Positions 21,179 through 33,664 of a stretch of 64,000 nucleotides of DNA are shown here, piece by piece. The notes below the pieces were generated by a model. It saw only the letters and a program-made list of their open reading frames with translations. It searched no databases and had not been told where the DNA came from. The stretch is from Moniliophthora roreri (Eukaryota > Basidiomycota > Agaricomycetes > Agaricales > Marasmiaceae). Numbering within the stretch: the stretch's first letter is position 1; each line of letters begins with the position of its first letter. The translations under genes and the position numbers were made by a program. The stretch spans positions 310,001 to 374,000 of the forward strand of contig LATX02000199.1 in assembly GCA_001466705.2 (NCBI GenBank). The letters run 5' to 3'.

Positions 21179-22843
21179 TTCCGATACAACACTTCTCCAA
21201 CAAGGATTACATTCGCCGAATACCGTATCATTTGGTGACTTGTGCTAGGGCTTGACTGTGACTGCACGAAGAAACGGTTTCAATGATCATTAAATTGGCT
21301 CGGTACTGGCTTCCCCTCCGGTAAGTCTGGCTTTGGGAAGTCCTACGGATGGTGCTGACTTTCTTCTTGGAGTCTCCTTATCTCTAATGTATGTCTTGAA
21401 TATTCGGCTCCTTCCTATTCCTTAAACTTTCGATCCTCGCGTCGAGGCCTAGGCCCCATTTACCGCTACGACGCATCAACACGTGATCGCATCTCTTCCA
21501 CTCGCCCACCGACGACTTGCCCTACCCTTCCTTCCATCCCGAATTCCACTACAAAACTCGAGGAAGCTAGTCTTGACACCATCTTGCATCAACTCCTGGC
21601 TCTGACCAGTATAGAACTATCCTCCAAACCGCCGACTGGGACCGACTTTTTTGATCTTCTGGTATTCATTCACGGCAACATGGACGAGGCAAAAGCGACT
21701 CGTTAGATGATATACTTGCGGAAACGATTACTGTCATAATTGTGGTGCTTTTAAGGTCGGTGTGGGACTGATATGGTGCGTTTGGAGGCTGAAGAGGTGA
21801 CTGGCCGGTTCATCATGCGATGGTCCAAAGCTGCGAGTTTTCGACAGAAAGCGGTGTTATTTGGGCTGTATAAGATAATATCAGACGCAAATCTTTACCT
21901 GGAAACAGGTAAGCGAAGGTACTATGTATATCGCATTCTGATCTGACCTCTGTCACCCAGGACGTTTCGTGAACATTCCTTCCGGTCACAACTTCAGTAA
22001 ATGGCGGGTGTAAGAAGGCCCCAGAGACGTCTCCCCGATCTTTAGTAGTACGTCGTATGCCGTCGCCAATACCGAAGCTATTCGCTAACTCAGTGGTCAG
22101 TGTGCCAGTTACCGAAAGAACCGTGATTTCTCTATCGATAGCTGGGCCAATACTATCCCCGTGTATGATCGTGTAAAGCAACTGCTATACTCTGAAAACT
22201 AGGTGAATCACCTTGTTTTTTATGTAGCATGCCGCATAGTTCATTCTTTCCCAAGTTGTTTGTCCAAGGCTTGAAACCATTGCACGATAGGATCGATAAT
22301 TGGCGGATCACCATGTCCGTTCAGTCCGAGAGTCGAATCCACCGTCTAAATACTTGCTAAGGATACCTACAGCACGTATCAGGGCGGCTAGATTATTCTA
22401 ATACTTATCCTTCTCATGTTAGACTATCCTAGGCTTTCGCTTCCGGAAGCCAAAGCAACCCAAGTCTCGGTGAACAATGATCTCCTTTGGAAAATCTCTG
22501 GGCTGCATCGCGAAAAATTAGGCTCCTGCGTATCAGACTCGAGTCAGTCAATTTCCACGCACTATGCTGCGGCTTTCTAATTCTTTGACTAGAGGGTTCG
22601 TGTCATAGAGCTCGCAACCCCGTGGGTCATGTTTGGTGTTCTTCGGGAGACGTTGCAACTCTTGAACTGTTCCACTCAGGCCGTAGCAACAGTGTTCAGC
22701 AAGAAGCGGCTGTGAGCATCTTTCTTCGACGCTGTGTAAGTACTGCTAACCTTCGTTCCAGGGTATCGCTTTCTGACCGTCGTCTTGCGCGATGCGCTAC
22801 ATTCTTGACTACTCCAACATAACTTGATGCGCTGCCTACGTAG
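21179..22843 (+). repeat. Long dispersed repeat, copy A (about 1.67 kb)
   Basis: From TTCCGATACAACACTTCTCC to GCTGCCTACGTAG the sequence matches 26076-27700 in the same orientation and order, with frequent substitutions and small indels. It contains a degraded frame whose end reads DTILHQLLALTSIELSSKPP and runs to a stop at 21705. A 122-codon minus-strand frame at 21813-22181 is not kept open in copy B. No transposase, reverse transcriptase or clear terminal repeat is visible. It may be a duplicated dead gene or a non-autonomous element. Confidence 0.75.
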
Positions 22844-23066
22844 CACGGTGCAGCTTTTAACGATCAGGAAGAAATCAAGAAGTCAATATGTGGCACTCTG
22901 GATGTCCTTCAAGTCAAGTTTAAACACTGCATTATAATAAGCTACTATAGAACAGATGACAATCAAAACAGTTTATAGGCGGGTGGAACACTCGCACTTG
23001 CGGTTCTAGCTTCCGTCTGTGTCAACACCCCTGCCGATTACGACCTTAACTAACTGTCGTCGTGTT

Positions 23067-23910
23067 TCATAAAACTTTCTCTTTTCCATGCCCACTCACT
23101 TCTCTGCCTTCTTTCTTTTTGACTGCTGCATCTGAAATTCTAGAAAAATGCGCCGGCTTAGAAGTGGCCCAAATGTCCGTCAAACCGAATAAAACATACT
23201 TTTTCAGACACACGTATGACACAATGTCTCCAGTTGCATTTCCTGCCGACTTTGCGAACGATGCACTGATTCCCTTGTATACTCTGTAGAAGTGGCGGCT
23301 GCAGACATCTCCGGACCACCTTCCAACTAAGCTGGCAATGCCAGCTGAGAACATGTTTCTTGAGGATTCGTATATGAATCGCCAGGCAGTAGCTGGCTCA
23401 AACTGTGACCGAAGGGCAGGATCCTTAATTTTACCTGCAATGAATCTCTCCACTGCGATTCCCATTGGAGTTGCAATTCCCGCTCCAATCACAGCCCCGA
23501 TGGGTCCACTAAAGGATACACCAACGATAATCCCAACAGAGACAATAGAGGAATTGGCGCAGTGCGCTAGTGCTCGCTTTCCTCGGTCCTATCATGTCAG
23601 TGTGTTAGACATGCAATTATGCCAGATCTGTGAAAGTAAACACAAACATCATTTCCAACAGTGAACTGTACGGCAGCAATGACAGAACCAACAAATGGGG
23701 CACGTTCAAAGAGCAGAACGAGCAGCCCATCTCTACCAAACCAGCTGTTGCTATTCATATGAAGGGTGTTTCGCTTGAAGGATAAGAAACTTACTCAGGC
23801 TGCTTGACAACTTGATTTTTGTCTGCCTCTCCGTCCTGTGCTTCATAGGGCAGATGGCGGAGAGTGAAATCTTCGAGTCGGATTTCGGTAGTGGCGACTG
23901 CAGAGGCCAT
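23067..23910 (-). CDS. Small hydrophobic protein of unknown function
   Basis: Three minus-strand exons (23795-23910, 23648-23750, 23067-23588) join in phase to about 246 residues. The start is fixed by the first ATG with good splice phase (ASAVATTEIRLEDFTLRHLP). The middle contains a glycine-rich hydrophobic segment (SIVSVGIIVGVSFSGPIGAV followed by IGAGIATPMGIAVE), likely one or two membrane spans or a glycine-zipper pair, and then a Lys-rich tail. I do not recognise a family. All introns are canonical and the frame is clean, so it is probably a real gene. It sits alone between the two copies of the 1.6-kb repeat. Confidence 0.6.
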
Positions 23911-26075
23911 TGATTTACGTGTCTAGTGGAACTGAGGATAAGTGGAGCGCGCGGAGTCAACTGGGCAGCACGTAGTCTACGTTATCTCCCATACCTTTAT
24001 CCATTTCAGTTACATGGGCATTGCATCGTGGAATGTGAGCTGCGGACTGGAGATCGCTCTTGAATGGTGTTAATTCAGGGATAACATGCGGTCTACACTC
24101 CCACGACACAATCCAGTCGACCTCTATATCAGGATAGACCCACCGGAGAGCCAGAAGAGTGAAGCTTCATATGGTAGTCAGCTTCAAGGAAACAGCATGT
24201 TCAAGGACACTAGATCTGAAACGATCACAAGTTATACATGTATCGGAAAGAAGTACTAAAAGGGTCTTCGACGCGCAGGAAGTTTAATAACAGGAAGACG
24301 ACGTCCATTCCTAGAATAAGTTTGGTCAGGATCGTGCATTGAGAGCCACTTGCTTCTTCTATGTGTACCAGTGACAAAGGCTTCGTCCAGACGTTGCTCG
24401 GGTTGTTTCTCAATTCCTCAGGTGTATATCACTGTAACCCAGAAGTCCCAGAGGCCAGTAAGCTCCAACCCATCTCTCTTCTTTACGCGGCATGATAGAA
24501 TGGTACGAGAAAGGTCTAGAGGGGTCCTCGGCGGCCTAAGTATATGAGCAGCAATCAGATCTGCGGTCACGTTAAGCTTTGTACAACATGTGGAACCAGT
24601 TACTGGGCTGCGGAAAGTGCGTTTGAGGCATGCTAGGGGGCAAATGAGAGTGTATGACATCGTGTGCGACAGCCGAGGACAGGACGCCCAGATCGCCGGA
24701 AGGAATCTTTGCTCCTTCTCCTCAGTAGATAGAGCTTCCTGGAGTAAACAGGAGAATAACGGCTTCAGCAGATCAGATTTATTGAGTCGACGATCCTGTT
24801 CGTTCAGTCGATGTGAAACCAGAATGACCATCGGAATACTGGGCGATATGACCCATGCACCCAGCACAGTACCTCGTGTCCTTGGAGCCATTGATATGTG
24901 ATTTAATTGTCCCACGAATTCGGCATCAATTGCTCTAAATTGATGGCGACAATTGAAGTTCGTTTTAGCCCTTTTAGCGTTGAAATTGTTGAGGCAGAAA
25001 GGCAGACAGAGAAGGTAACAAAGTGAAGAGGCCACCGAACAAGATCGTGGTGGTTGTGAATGAAGTTACCGGGCCGGATCAGCTTGGTAACCGAACCGGA
25101 TGTTTGTTTCGGACACAAACAAATGGCTCTTTGCTTCTAACGTCCACTATCGTGTTTCCTAAGTCCTTCGCCGTCGTCCTGTGAGGCTTGGTTACTGATT
25201 CCTTCAACAAAAGTCAAATTCCGGCCTTACCATGGTTCGATAGCACAGGCGCAGCAATGAACGTCTATTGGGTCGCACGAAAGTACCCATAGCAAGAATT
25301 TCCTTTGGTGCTTAGTGGACAGAGCCATAAAGGAGAACAAAAGTGCGCGGGTGATACTCTGAGGACAGTACCTCACCTTCTCATACTCCATGTTTCTCGC
25401 CGTGTCGACCATTGTTATACACTACTCCACTGAAACCACCCCTACGGCATCCCAACATGCAATGGTCCAGATGGGAACTGCGAAGAGGCTCAGATAGTCA
25501 CCGCTGTCGCAGACTCCATCTTTTCCACATATCCATCGTCATGTTTCGCATCTACCTCGTCGTTTCGCCGCTATCATCCAGGGATCACAGTACCGCAGGT
25601 GTCATGATGATGTTCTCGTCTACAACGACTCGCGGGATACCCTTTCTCAGCTCATGCGAGCTCCTTCAGGCCATGCTTTTTGTTCCGTCTATGCAGCACC
25701 TGCACACCTCTTGGATCCATGCACTCGCAGTCGGTTCAAGGATGATATCACGCCATCCTCTCTCCCTATGAAGTGGCATCCGTCAGGTCCATGCGACCTC
25801 CTCGATTCTGATTCCAATTGGAACAGTTCTCAGCGATGTGGATGGGAAGTTCGGAGACGGAAGGAGCGGGACAGGTGGCGGTGGATGGACAGTGATGAAT
25901 TAGATATGACAGGTGTCAAAAGCACCTCTCTTGCCGGTTCGAACATCTAGATCATGGACGGATGAGGCTTGTTGGTGTTAGAGAGCAGGCGAGGTTGTCA
26001 GGGGGAGAACCGTTTTCCACGTTTCCACGCCGTATATCAACACCTTTGGTGGAGCAGCATTGTCCCCCTTCTCTT
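23911..26075. other. Gene-poor stretch between repeat copies
   Basis: One minus-strand frame (24418-24891) is listed separately. Between 25412 and 25950 two plus-strand frames overlap in different phases. One contains QLMRAPSGHAFCSVYAAP, which looks protein-like, but no start, splice model or family can be fixed. Otherwise no gene is seen. Confidence 0.35.
24418..24891 (-). CDS. Hypothetical frame of 157 codons
   Basis: The frame opens at an ATG (MAPRTRGTVLGAWVISPS) and ends at 24418. The composition is mixed with hydrophobic patches, but there is no recognised motif. A 104-codon plus-strand frame overlaps it antisense, so one or both must be chance. No nearby splice or TATA signal decides the strand. 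Confidence 0.22.
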   Translation of the reverse strand: MAPRTRGTVLGAWVISPSIPMVILVSHRLNEQDRRLNKSDLLKPLFSCLLQEALSTEEKEQRFLPAIWASCPRLSHTMSYTLICPLACLKRTFRSPVTGSTCCTKLNVTADLIAAHILRPPRTPLDLSRTILSCRVKKRDGLELTGLWDFWVTVIYT

Positions 26076-27700
26076 TTCCGATACAACACTTCTCCAACAA
26101 GGATTACATTTGCCGAATGCCATATCATTTCAGTGACTGTGCGAAGAAACGGTTTTGAATTTGATGACCATCAAGTTGGCTCGGAACTAGTTTCACCTCC
26201 GGTAAGTCTGCCTTTGGGAAGCCAACGAATGGCACTGACTTTTCACGGCGTTTCTCGCGGCATCCCTATCTTCAATACATATTTTGAACCTTCTTCGGCT
26301 CATTCCCATTGCTTCGATGCTTAACGCCCGTCGGGGTCTAGGTCCTATTACCGCTACGACGCATAAACACGTGATCGCATCTTCCACTCACCCACCGACG
26401 ACTTGCTCTACCCTTCCTTCCATCCCGAATTCCACTACAAAACTCGAAGAGGTTAACCATGACACCATCTTGCATCAACTCCTGGCTCTTGCCGGTATGG
26501 AACTATCCTCCAAACCGCCGACTGGGACCGACTCTTCTGGTCGCGGTACTCGTTCGTGACGACGCGGATGAAGCAAATGCACCTCGTTCGATAAGATACT
26601 TGCGAAAATGATGGCTGACATGGATCGTGGTGCTTTCAAGGCCGGTGTGGAATCGATGTGGGGCATTTGGAGGTTGAAGAGGCAACTGGCTGGTTCATCA
26701 TCCGATGGTCCAAAAGCGCCAGTTCTCGACGGAAAGCGGTGTTGTTTGGGCTGTAGAAGATGACATCGGACACGAGTCTCCGCTTAGAAGTAGGTACGTA
26801 AGATACTATATATATCGTATTCCGATCTGACCTCTGTCATCCAGGACGTTTTGTGAATCTTCCTTCCGGCTACAACCTTCGTATTGCCGGATGTAAGGAG
26901 GCCCCAGAGATATCTCCCCAATCCTGAATAGTACGTCGCATGCCGTCGCCATACCGAAGCCATTCGCTAGTGATCAGTATGCCAATTACCGAAATTTTCA
27001 GCACCGATATCTGGAGACTGTCGATACTATCCCCCTGTATGATTGTGTAAAGCGACTGCTAGATTCTGAAAATTAGGTAAGCCACCTTGTTTCTATGTAG
27101 CATGCCGCATAGCTCATTCTTTCCCAAGCTGTTCGTTCAAGGATTCGAAGGCTGGAACCATTGCACGATAGGATTGACAATTGACGGATCACCATGTTTG
27201 TTCACTCCGAGAATCGAAGCCAGCATTGAGGCCCTTGCCTACAGCACGTACCAGGTCGGATAGATCACTCTAAACGATTCCATTTACTTACCGTTACCAT
27301 GCAGATCTAAGCCTCGGCGAACAACGATCCTTGGAAAAGCTATGGGCTTCATCGCGGGAAATTAGGCCCCTGCGTATCAGACTCGGGTCAGCCTCAATTT
27401 CCACATACCATGCTGCAGCTTTTTCATTTTTTCAACTAGACAGTTCGTGGCACAGAGCTCGCAACTTTGTGGGTCAATATGTTCAGTGTTTTTTTTTGGG
27501 AGACGTTGCAACTCTTAAACTGTTTAGCTCAGGTCGTAGCAACGGCGTTTAGCAAGAAGCGGCTGTGAGCATCTTTCTTCGACGCTGTGTAAGCACTGCT
27601 AACCTTCGTTCCAGGGTATCGCTTTCTGATCGTCTGTGTCTTGCGCGATGTGCCTACATTCTTGACTACCCCAAGATAGCTTGATGCACTGTCTACGTAG
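26076..27700 (+). repeat. Long dispersed repeat, copy B (about 1.63 kb)
   Basis: Second copy of the repeat at 21179-22843, same orientation, about 4.9 kb apart. Shared landmarks include CACCTCCGGTAAGTCTG (copy A CCCCTCCGGTAAGTCTG), the frame ending KPPTGTD, CATGCCGCATAG and GTATCGCTTTCTGA. Copies differ by many single-base changes and small gaps, so the duplication is not recent. Neither copy keeps an uninterrupted long frame. Confidence 0.75.
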
Positions 27701-27872
27701 TTTGCGGACATCTAGCTCCATTCAAGAACTCCATGACTATACTAGACAACCTGTAAATTTGACGTGCACAATCGATCGGAGAGTCACAATTGGCCTGATA
27801 GTGGTATTCGAATGGATAAGGCCTCCATTCTCAATCATTTGAAGTTCTAGTGAACGCCCTATCTCGACTGTG

Positions 27873-27951
27873 GCCGACTTTCATTAGCCTCATGGTCGGC
27901 AAGATATATATCCTACACGCTACTGTGTGTGGAACCGATTTGCACATCTTG
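27873..27951 (+). pseudogene. Relic of a zinc-type alcohol dehydrogenase N-terminus
   Basis: A short in-frame stretch encodes ILHATVCGTDLHIL, which matches the zinc-ligand region (I/V-C-G-T-D-L-H-I-L) of GroES-like medium-chain dehydrogenases. The downstream glycine-rich segment of the family (G-H-E) is not found, and no catalytic remainder follows. It is best read as a small fragment left by gene loss. Confidence 0.4.
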
Positions 27952-28192
27952 TCCAGCTGTCTTCGCTCGGATCCTCATTCAACATGGCGTCCGAAGAATC
28001 ACAGTCTCACGTCGTTCTGGATTGAGAGGTCTCAGACATGTCGCGTACAAAAACCCTGTGCAGTCAATTCGACCTCTGATCCACACCACAATCATAAAGT
28101 ACCCCTTGCTTACTGTCTTCCTCCTCATCTCGGCCACAACTTCACCACCCCGACCGTGACCAAATTCCAATACCTTCCCTCTCTCGGTGGGA

Positions 28193-28540
28193 TCAGGTTA
28201 TGGGAATAAAGTGTTCAAGGCCGTCGACCACGGACCACCTGTTCTCTGTAGTGTTCATCTCGTGGAAGCCCGATAGCGATGTTATGTTTATTCTAGATCC
28301 CAAGGTGATGAGTTCGAGACCGAACTCCAATGCCAATACGTTACCGCCAAAGGCAGCGAGTTTGGTTCCCTCGTCGATCAGTTGTCGGAGATTGCCTGTC
28401 CCGATAATGCGGATTTCTTGGGCCTTCGTCAGTGCAGGCGACAGATTGTCCGACGTATCGACATTGACTTGAAGGAGGGATGCGTGACCCTGTTCAGACT
28501 TCGTGTTACTCGCCGCCGGCTTGGCTAGTCTGATAACCAT
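28193..28540 (-). CDS. Hypothetical frame of 115 codons
   Basis: A minus-strand frame from an ATG (MVIRLAKPAASNTKSEQGHA) contains a protein-like stretch (LAAFGGNVLALEFGLELITL). No family is recognised and no splice partner is clear. A shorter plus-strand frame lies antisense to it. It may be an exon of a dead gene. Confidence 0.25.
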   Translation of the reverse strand: MVIRLAKPAASNTKSEQGHASLLQVNVDTSDNLSPALTKAQEIRIIGTGNLRQLIDEGTKLAAFGGNVLALEFGLELITLGSRINITSLSGFHEMNTTENRWSVVDGLEHFIPIT

Positions 28541-28680
28541 GTGGTATATTCTCTACAACCTGCGACGTGTGTTCCATAAGTACTGTAAGACCTTCGGAGT
28601 CTTACGATTACTCTTGTCCAGCATCTGGTCATCCCCCTTCCAATATTATCAATTCCCATCGGTGTCCGACGGTCTGAATG

Positions 28681-28992
28681 TTATCTAGCATCTGTCCAGG
28701 GTGTCATGGCTCTGGGTATGACGGCTTCTAAACCGTAACAACGTCGTGGGTTGAACAAAACCGCGACGTCGTTCTCCGAGATTCCGTACGGAGATTTAAG
28801 ATTGTTCTCCGGGCTCATGACTCTGGGCATCTTCAATTCCTTCTTGTTGTTCGTTAGCTTCGCCGTTGGTGCAGTCGAGGGTATCTCACAGTCGTCCGAC
28901 TGTGAAGTAGATTCTGGATAGGACCGTTGTCGTTGGAACGGCGGTTCACACTGGTGGGCCGTACGTTCTCTCTTGCAAGAAGCACAAGGCAC
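28681..28992 (-). CDS. Frame with a short cysteine cluster, unrecognised
   Basis: The minus-strand frame starts without an ATG and contains CDWGVPCASCKRERTAHQC, a cysteine spacing reminiscent of basidiomycete zinc-binding gene fragments. A Ser/Pro/Thr-rich tail follows. Upstream there is a TTTTCAG acceptor-like site near 29049, so it could be a second exon. No start exon could be fixed. Confidence 0.25.
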   Translation of the reverse strand: MPCASCKRERTAHQCEPPFQRQRSYPESTSQSDDCEIPSTAPTAKLTNNKKELKMPRVMSPENNLKSPYGISENDVAVLFNPRRCYGLEAVIPRAMTPWTDAR

Positions 28993-29696
28993 TCCCCAGT
29001 CGCATTCGAAGCCTCTCTGCCGACACTATCACAATTGTTTCAGCATACCAAATCCTGAAAATTCGATAAAATTTGAAGCTATAGTACCTGTGTGCATGGC
29101 ACTACCGATTGAATTTTAATTTGATCGCTCGGTAGTGGGAAATTTGTCTGTGGGACATCACCAAAAACCGATGCTGATGGATGCGGATGATCAGACACCG
29201 ATTAATTTTTGAATTACTGCGACACTCGCCTACTTGAGACTTGACTTGCCTCCTTGAGTCAAGCACTTGTGCTTGAACAATGATTTCGTCCATGATTTGC
29301 GGCGTATGTGCACCTCTCTGAATCTTACTGGGGAGTTGTTGCTGCCGCGGCATCGCTTCCAGGTAGACAATATCTATACCTTTAATGATGATTGGACTCT
29401 GAGGCAGAGAAGATACACACTAACCGTGATCAACAAAGACAGTGAGGTTACTAGAGAGACGCTTGAGGAAGCCAAGTCCATCTGCTGACGCCAAGCATGG
29501 TGCCATCTGTGGGTGGGTTTCTCAGCTGCTAGCTGCCAAACGTGCAAAGGCGGAATCAGGAACCTTTTCAGATGATATCCAGTCATCATCGTGTGATATG
29601 GCAATACTAAATTCAGAGTTCGAGGCCAGGTTTGACGCCACGTCATGAAGAAAGTCATTAATCAGATCGCACGGATGGAACTGCGACAGGTTTATA

Positions 29697-31092
29697 TTAA
29701 GCCACGCATAAGAGACAGTAGTTATTCAAAAAATTCACCGTAGATTGTTCCTGTACAGAGCTATCGTCGATAGTGATCTCGACTTTGGGTGTCATATGAT
29801 TGGAATAGCCTCCGTAGGTGTATCCATACTCTTGACTACTTGACGACTCGGAGCCATACGTGGAGTTGGAGTCAAAGCAATCGTTGGCGGAGCCAGGAGG
29901 TAGGTCCAGAATCCTTTCTACATTAACAGTAGTTGATGTGATATCTCTGATTTTCAACTTGGTTTTCTTCCTCTTCTTGGATAACTTGTATCCCCGAATG
30001 AATACTGATGAATTCTTCAGCAATTCTTGGGGGTGGAAGCTGGTCCCTTTGGCATTTGGATAACAGCGTGAGTTGCATCGGCCATCGTGAACCCAACTAT
30101 ACATGGCGTAGTTTCGTTGTCCCGTCTCGATCGCATTGAAGTAAAGGCTGACCGATTTCTCAGCGGCAGGAGGGATGAAAAATGAGGAGACACCCCAAGA
30201 AGAACATTTCTCCCAGCCGGTTATCAGGTATAGCGAGGGATCCGTTTCCGAGGGAAAGATCCTGCCTCGTTGCTTTTCAGCGTATGTGAACCATTCACTA
30301 GCATGTTCCTTTGCATAATCCCGGAATACGGCTTTGCTTTCGAGTGTCGCAACTGAACTACCTTCGGGAAGCATTAAGATAGCTCCTCGATGGTTGGATG
30401 CCGTAAATTGATAGGACCTGTTCAATCTGTCGAGGGCCTAAGTACGTCAAAGTTGGACTAATAGGATGGTGCATCACACCCTTCTCCCAAATATTCATCC
30501 AAAACTCTATCCTTGGTTAGCGCGTGCCTAGGTCCAATGAAGTGACTATCGCTTTCTCGGTGTTCGGATACATGGGTAATATCAAGCTCCTCCAGTCGAA
30601 GTTGAATAAAGCCTTCAGGGACACCGCGATAGTTTATAGGATGATCTGCCGGATATGTGATATTGAAGAGGAAATCGAACGGTTTGTCGTGATGTACGAT
30701 CCCGACATCACCAATTCTGGTACCCTCGCGTACGTATTCATCTGGCAGTGTGGTATTGGGCTGGGGTGACCAGAGAGGATATCCCTGCTTCTCTTGAAAT
30801 AGTAACAGAGTATACAGAAGGCTAGTGGGGAGCGAGGGATCACAAGGGCAAGGAATTGACGGCGGTTGATAGCTAGTTCTTCTTGGCACACCCTCCGCAG
30901 GGTCAATGCGAAGGCCTTTTGCAGGATATACTGATGAACGTCGTCTTAAATTCATAACAGAGACAACTCACCGAAGTGGGGCGGAATCTCGGTATGATAA
31001 TGCGTGTGATGATGCATGTACTGATCTCGACCGACATGAGTGACGTCTCTGGTGTTCATGGTGAAAGCTTGAGCTCCGCTCACGGACGCCAT
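29697..31092 (-). CDS. Hypothetical protein of an expanded agaricomycete family
   Basis: Three minus-strand exons (30972-31092, 30480-30930, 29697-30417) join in phase to about 430 residues. The N-terminus has the word [10 protein letters not shown], usual near the start of this family. Exon 2 contains [20 protein letters not shown], the signature [20 protein letters not shown] and [16 protein letters not shown]. Exon 3 has [11 protein letters not shown] and [16 protein letters not shown], then a Lys-rich and Ser-rich tail. From memory of the family, such proteins occur in tens to hundreds of copies in mushroom genomes, have no assigned function and lack catalytic motifs. The gene looks intact. 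A longer N-terminus from an in-frame upstream ATG (31176) is possible. Confidence 0.78.
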
Positions 31093-33664
31093 GGTCGCTT
31101 GACGTTCGTGGTGGGGGGACAGGGCAAGGATATCTATTATTTGGCACGCGGCCAGAACCCGGTGCAATTCGCCCATAGGCAAGGCTGTACTGCACACAAT
31201 TTGACAGTTTTAATTGAATGCTGTGCGGGCATGACGACTGAATAGAAATTGTAACTCACCGTGTACCCAGAGATCCGAATTTATGCCGTATGTACCCTGT
31301 GCCAAGTAGCCTTGAGAAACGGTGCAGCCAAGCATCGTGGAGGAGGCGAAGAAAGAGCCGCTCAGAAAAAGCGCCGGCAGACTGGTCCATGGACTATTAT
31401 GAGTCGCTTAGGGGAGACTAGTCCGTGAGCCCGATGACGTGCCATCATCGAATTATTTTCCACACTCCGGCCAACCGTGAGCGGGGTCACCCAATGAAAC
31501 GGAGCCAACCGGTATGGTGCGAGCCCGTTCTAATAGCCATTTTCCTCAAACGTTCTTGACATAGCTTGGGATATCGGGTTCGCTGCAATAACCTCTACCG
31601 CATCGTTAGCAGGAACTACATAGGTTAACTCCACACATATAATTCCAGTTTGACCTGGCGATTCGGGTGGCCTTACACATGATCCTTGGGTTATAATGAA
31701 AGTGAGTGTTTTCCTTTCAAAGAGGGTCAGCTGTTACGGCGGTGCTTCTATCAAATCTTGAGCCTTGAGGCGAGGGGATAGAGAGGTCTGACGTCCCATT
31801 TGGGGACAGTAGTGGTCCTCGGTGAGTAGTCTCTTCACCGTTTATACCTCCATTCTCACTCAAGATCACGACCAGGCAAAACCTAGCTCTCACCCCTGTA
31901 TACAAAGTTCGAACCCCATAATCCCATCTCGTGAATCCGGACTGTTCCTACTACTACTGCCTACCGGCCGACAGCGCCCAGCATTCCTGCCATCGAACTC
32001 TAAGTATAGTGCTTCGGAAGTGTGTCATGCTCATTCGTCAAGCCCGTGACAAATGACTCCAACCACGGTGCTGCCACTGCAAACATCTTGATTTGCGGAT
32101 GAAATATGCCGAAGCATCAGAAGATGGGATGGTGGGGTTACCACATCTCGTCACACGGCAGAGCAAGGATAAGGCGAGTGAGTGTCGCATCCTCAACAAC
32201 TCTTTCTGATGCCCAGGCCGTAAACAGGACATCCGCATCGGTTTGCTGTCCCAATCATAGATTTCTGCTTAAACCAATGCTCCGAATCACTCCGTAGTCT
32301 CAGACGCAGCCTGCAGGCTATACCTATAGCTGTCCTTCTTGACATCCCCTACCCCGTCTGATTATTATTTTGTTCGGGCTCATCTTCCCGCTGCACACAC
32401 GACTTACACATACCCATCGGACAATTCCTTCTCCTTTTCATCGGAGAACCGTAATCGGATTGCTTTGACTATCCTTGTTATTCTTCAAGCTTCGAGACAC
32501 CATATTCTTTGATAAAAACGTTCTAAATGTCATTTGCTCTAATGAATCTACCGTACATGTAATCCAGAAGCTGTGATCCATAGGCCTTCGACAAACGAAG
32601 AGCGTCCAAAAATTGCTGAAAGCCGAAGCTAACAGACGGGTTCGGATGTGTAATTTGCAATCAGCAAAAGACTATGCCTCGGTAAAGACCTCACTGGCGA
32701 TAGTACGTGCCCGAGCACAAGAGATGGGGATCATTGATAAGCAGACCTGGTTTATATACCCAGCTTTTGATGCGCACGGACCAGGCTGAGTTCCACGTGT
32801 ATTTGGCCTTCTTGCTTTTTGACGCTCATGGTCCCTAGACGCCTATCCGGTCTTGTTTACCCCGGAGGCTAGGAGACTGATACGAATAAGTAAGCTGTTC
32901 TTAAAACGGTATGTATTCTATATTGAAGTGTATTAATACGGTTTGTCAGTAGCTCAAGTGCAGAGCAGCCCAGAACAAGCCCAGGAAGTGAAAGAAATTG
33001 GAGGATGATTAATAACCCTCCAAAGATGACTGCTCCCTGGACTATCCGTCGACGGAATATACATATTGATACCTACTTGGATTACGACCATCATTGTTGG
33101 CGTCGCTGCTCTCGGCGGTTCTATCGTATATCGGGTGCCGCGACAACCTCGGGATAACGGAAGGCAGGAAAACGTACTTGTGAGTATATGTTTTCAATTT
33201 TGTTCGACCGATACTCACAGCCCGAAAGCTCCATAGCATGCAAAGGAGGCCCTATATCCGGCACAATGACTTGGCTTCGTCTTTGAGTGCACCTTTGTTT
33301 GAGTGGAGTATGTGGTACTAAACAGTGTTTTAGGCTGTCGGATACGTAGAATCCCCGATGTATGGGATATTCTGATGCCTGGGATACTAGTCTTGGAGAA
33401 GAGCTACCTGCCTCTGCACATGAACATGGCTCGCGACTTTTCGATGTTTGAAGCCAGGTTCATGTGCCGATGCAGGCGCATTGTTTGCTGCGTTTCTGCT
33501 GTCACGTGAATAAAGGGAAGGAGACCTGTCGAGCCAGGTAATTCTAATGTCTGGACCATCCCTCGTCAACACACCTCCAAGCCGGTCGGCATGGGAATCC
33601 TTTTGGTGCGACCCGGAGTAATCACGATGCATATAAATGACTACTTGCCTGCCGTTTCAACAGC
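31093..33664. other. Intergenic, no gene seen
   Basis: No frame here shows a domain or a convincing splice model. TATA-like and short pyrimidine tracts occur (for example GTTTATATACC near 32750), but no start can be tied to them. Confidence 0.45.

Larger units (their letters stand above)
27701..29696. other. Stretch with gene relics
   Basis: Apart from the relics and minus-strand frames listed separately, I see no gene. Frames on both strands are short and mutually overlapping, as expected of decayed sequence. Confidence 0.35.

Noticed and set aside
21813..22181. 122-codon minus-strand frame in repeat copy A
   Set aside because: Not kept open in copy B, and no recognisable motif.
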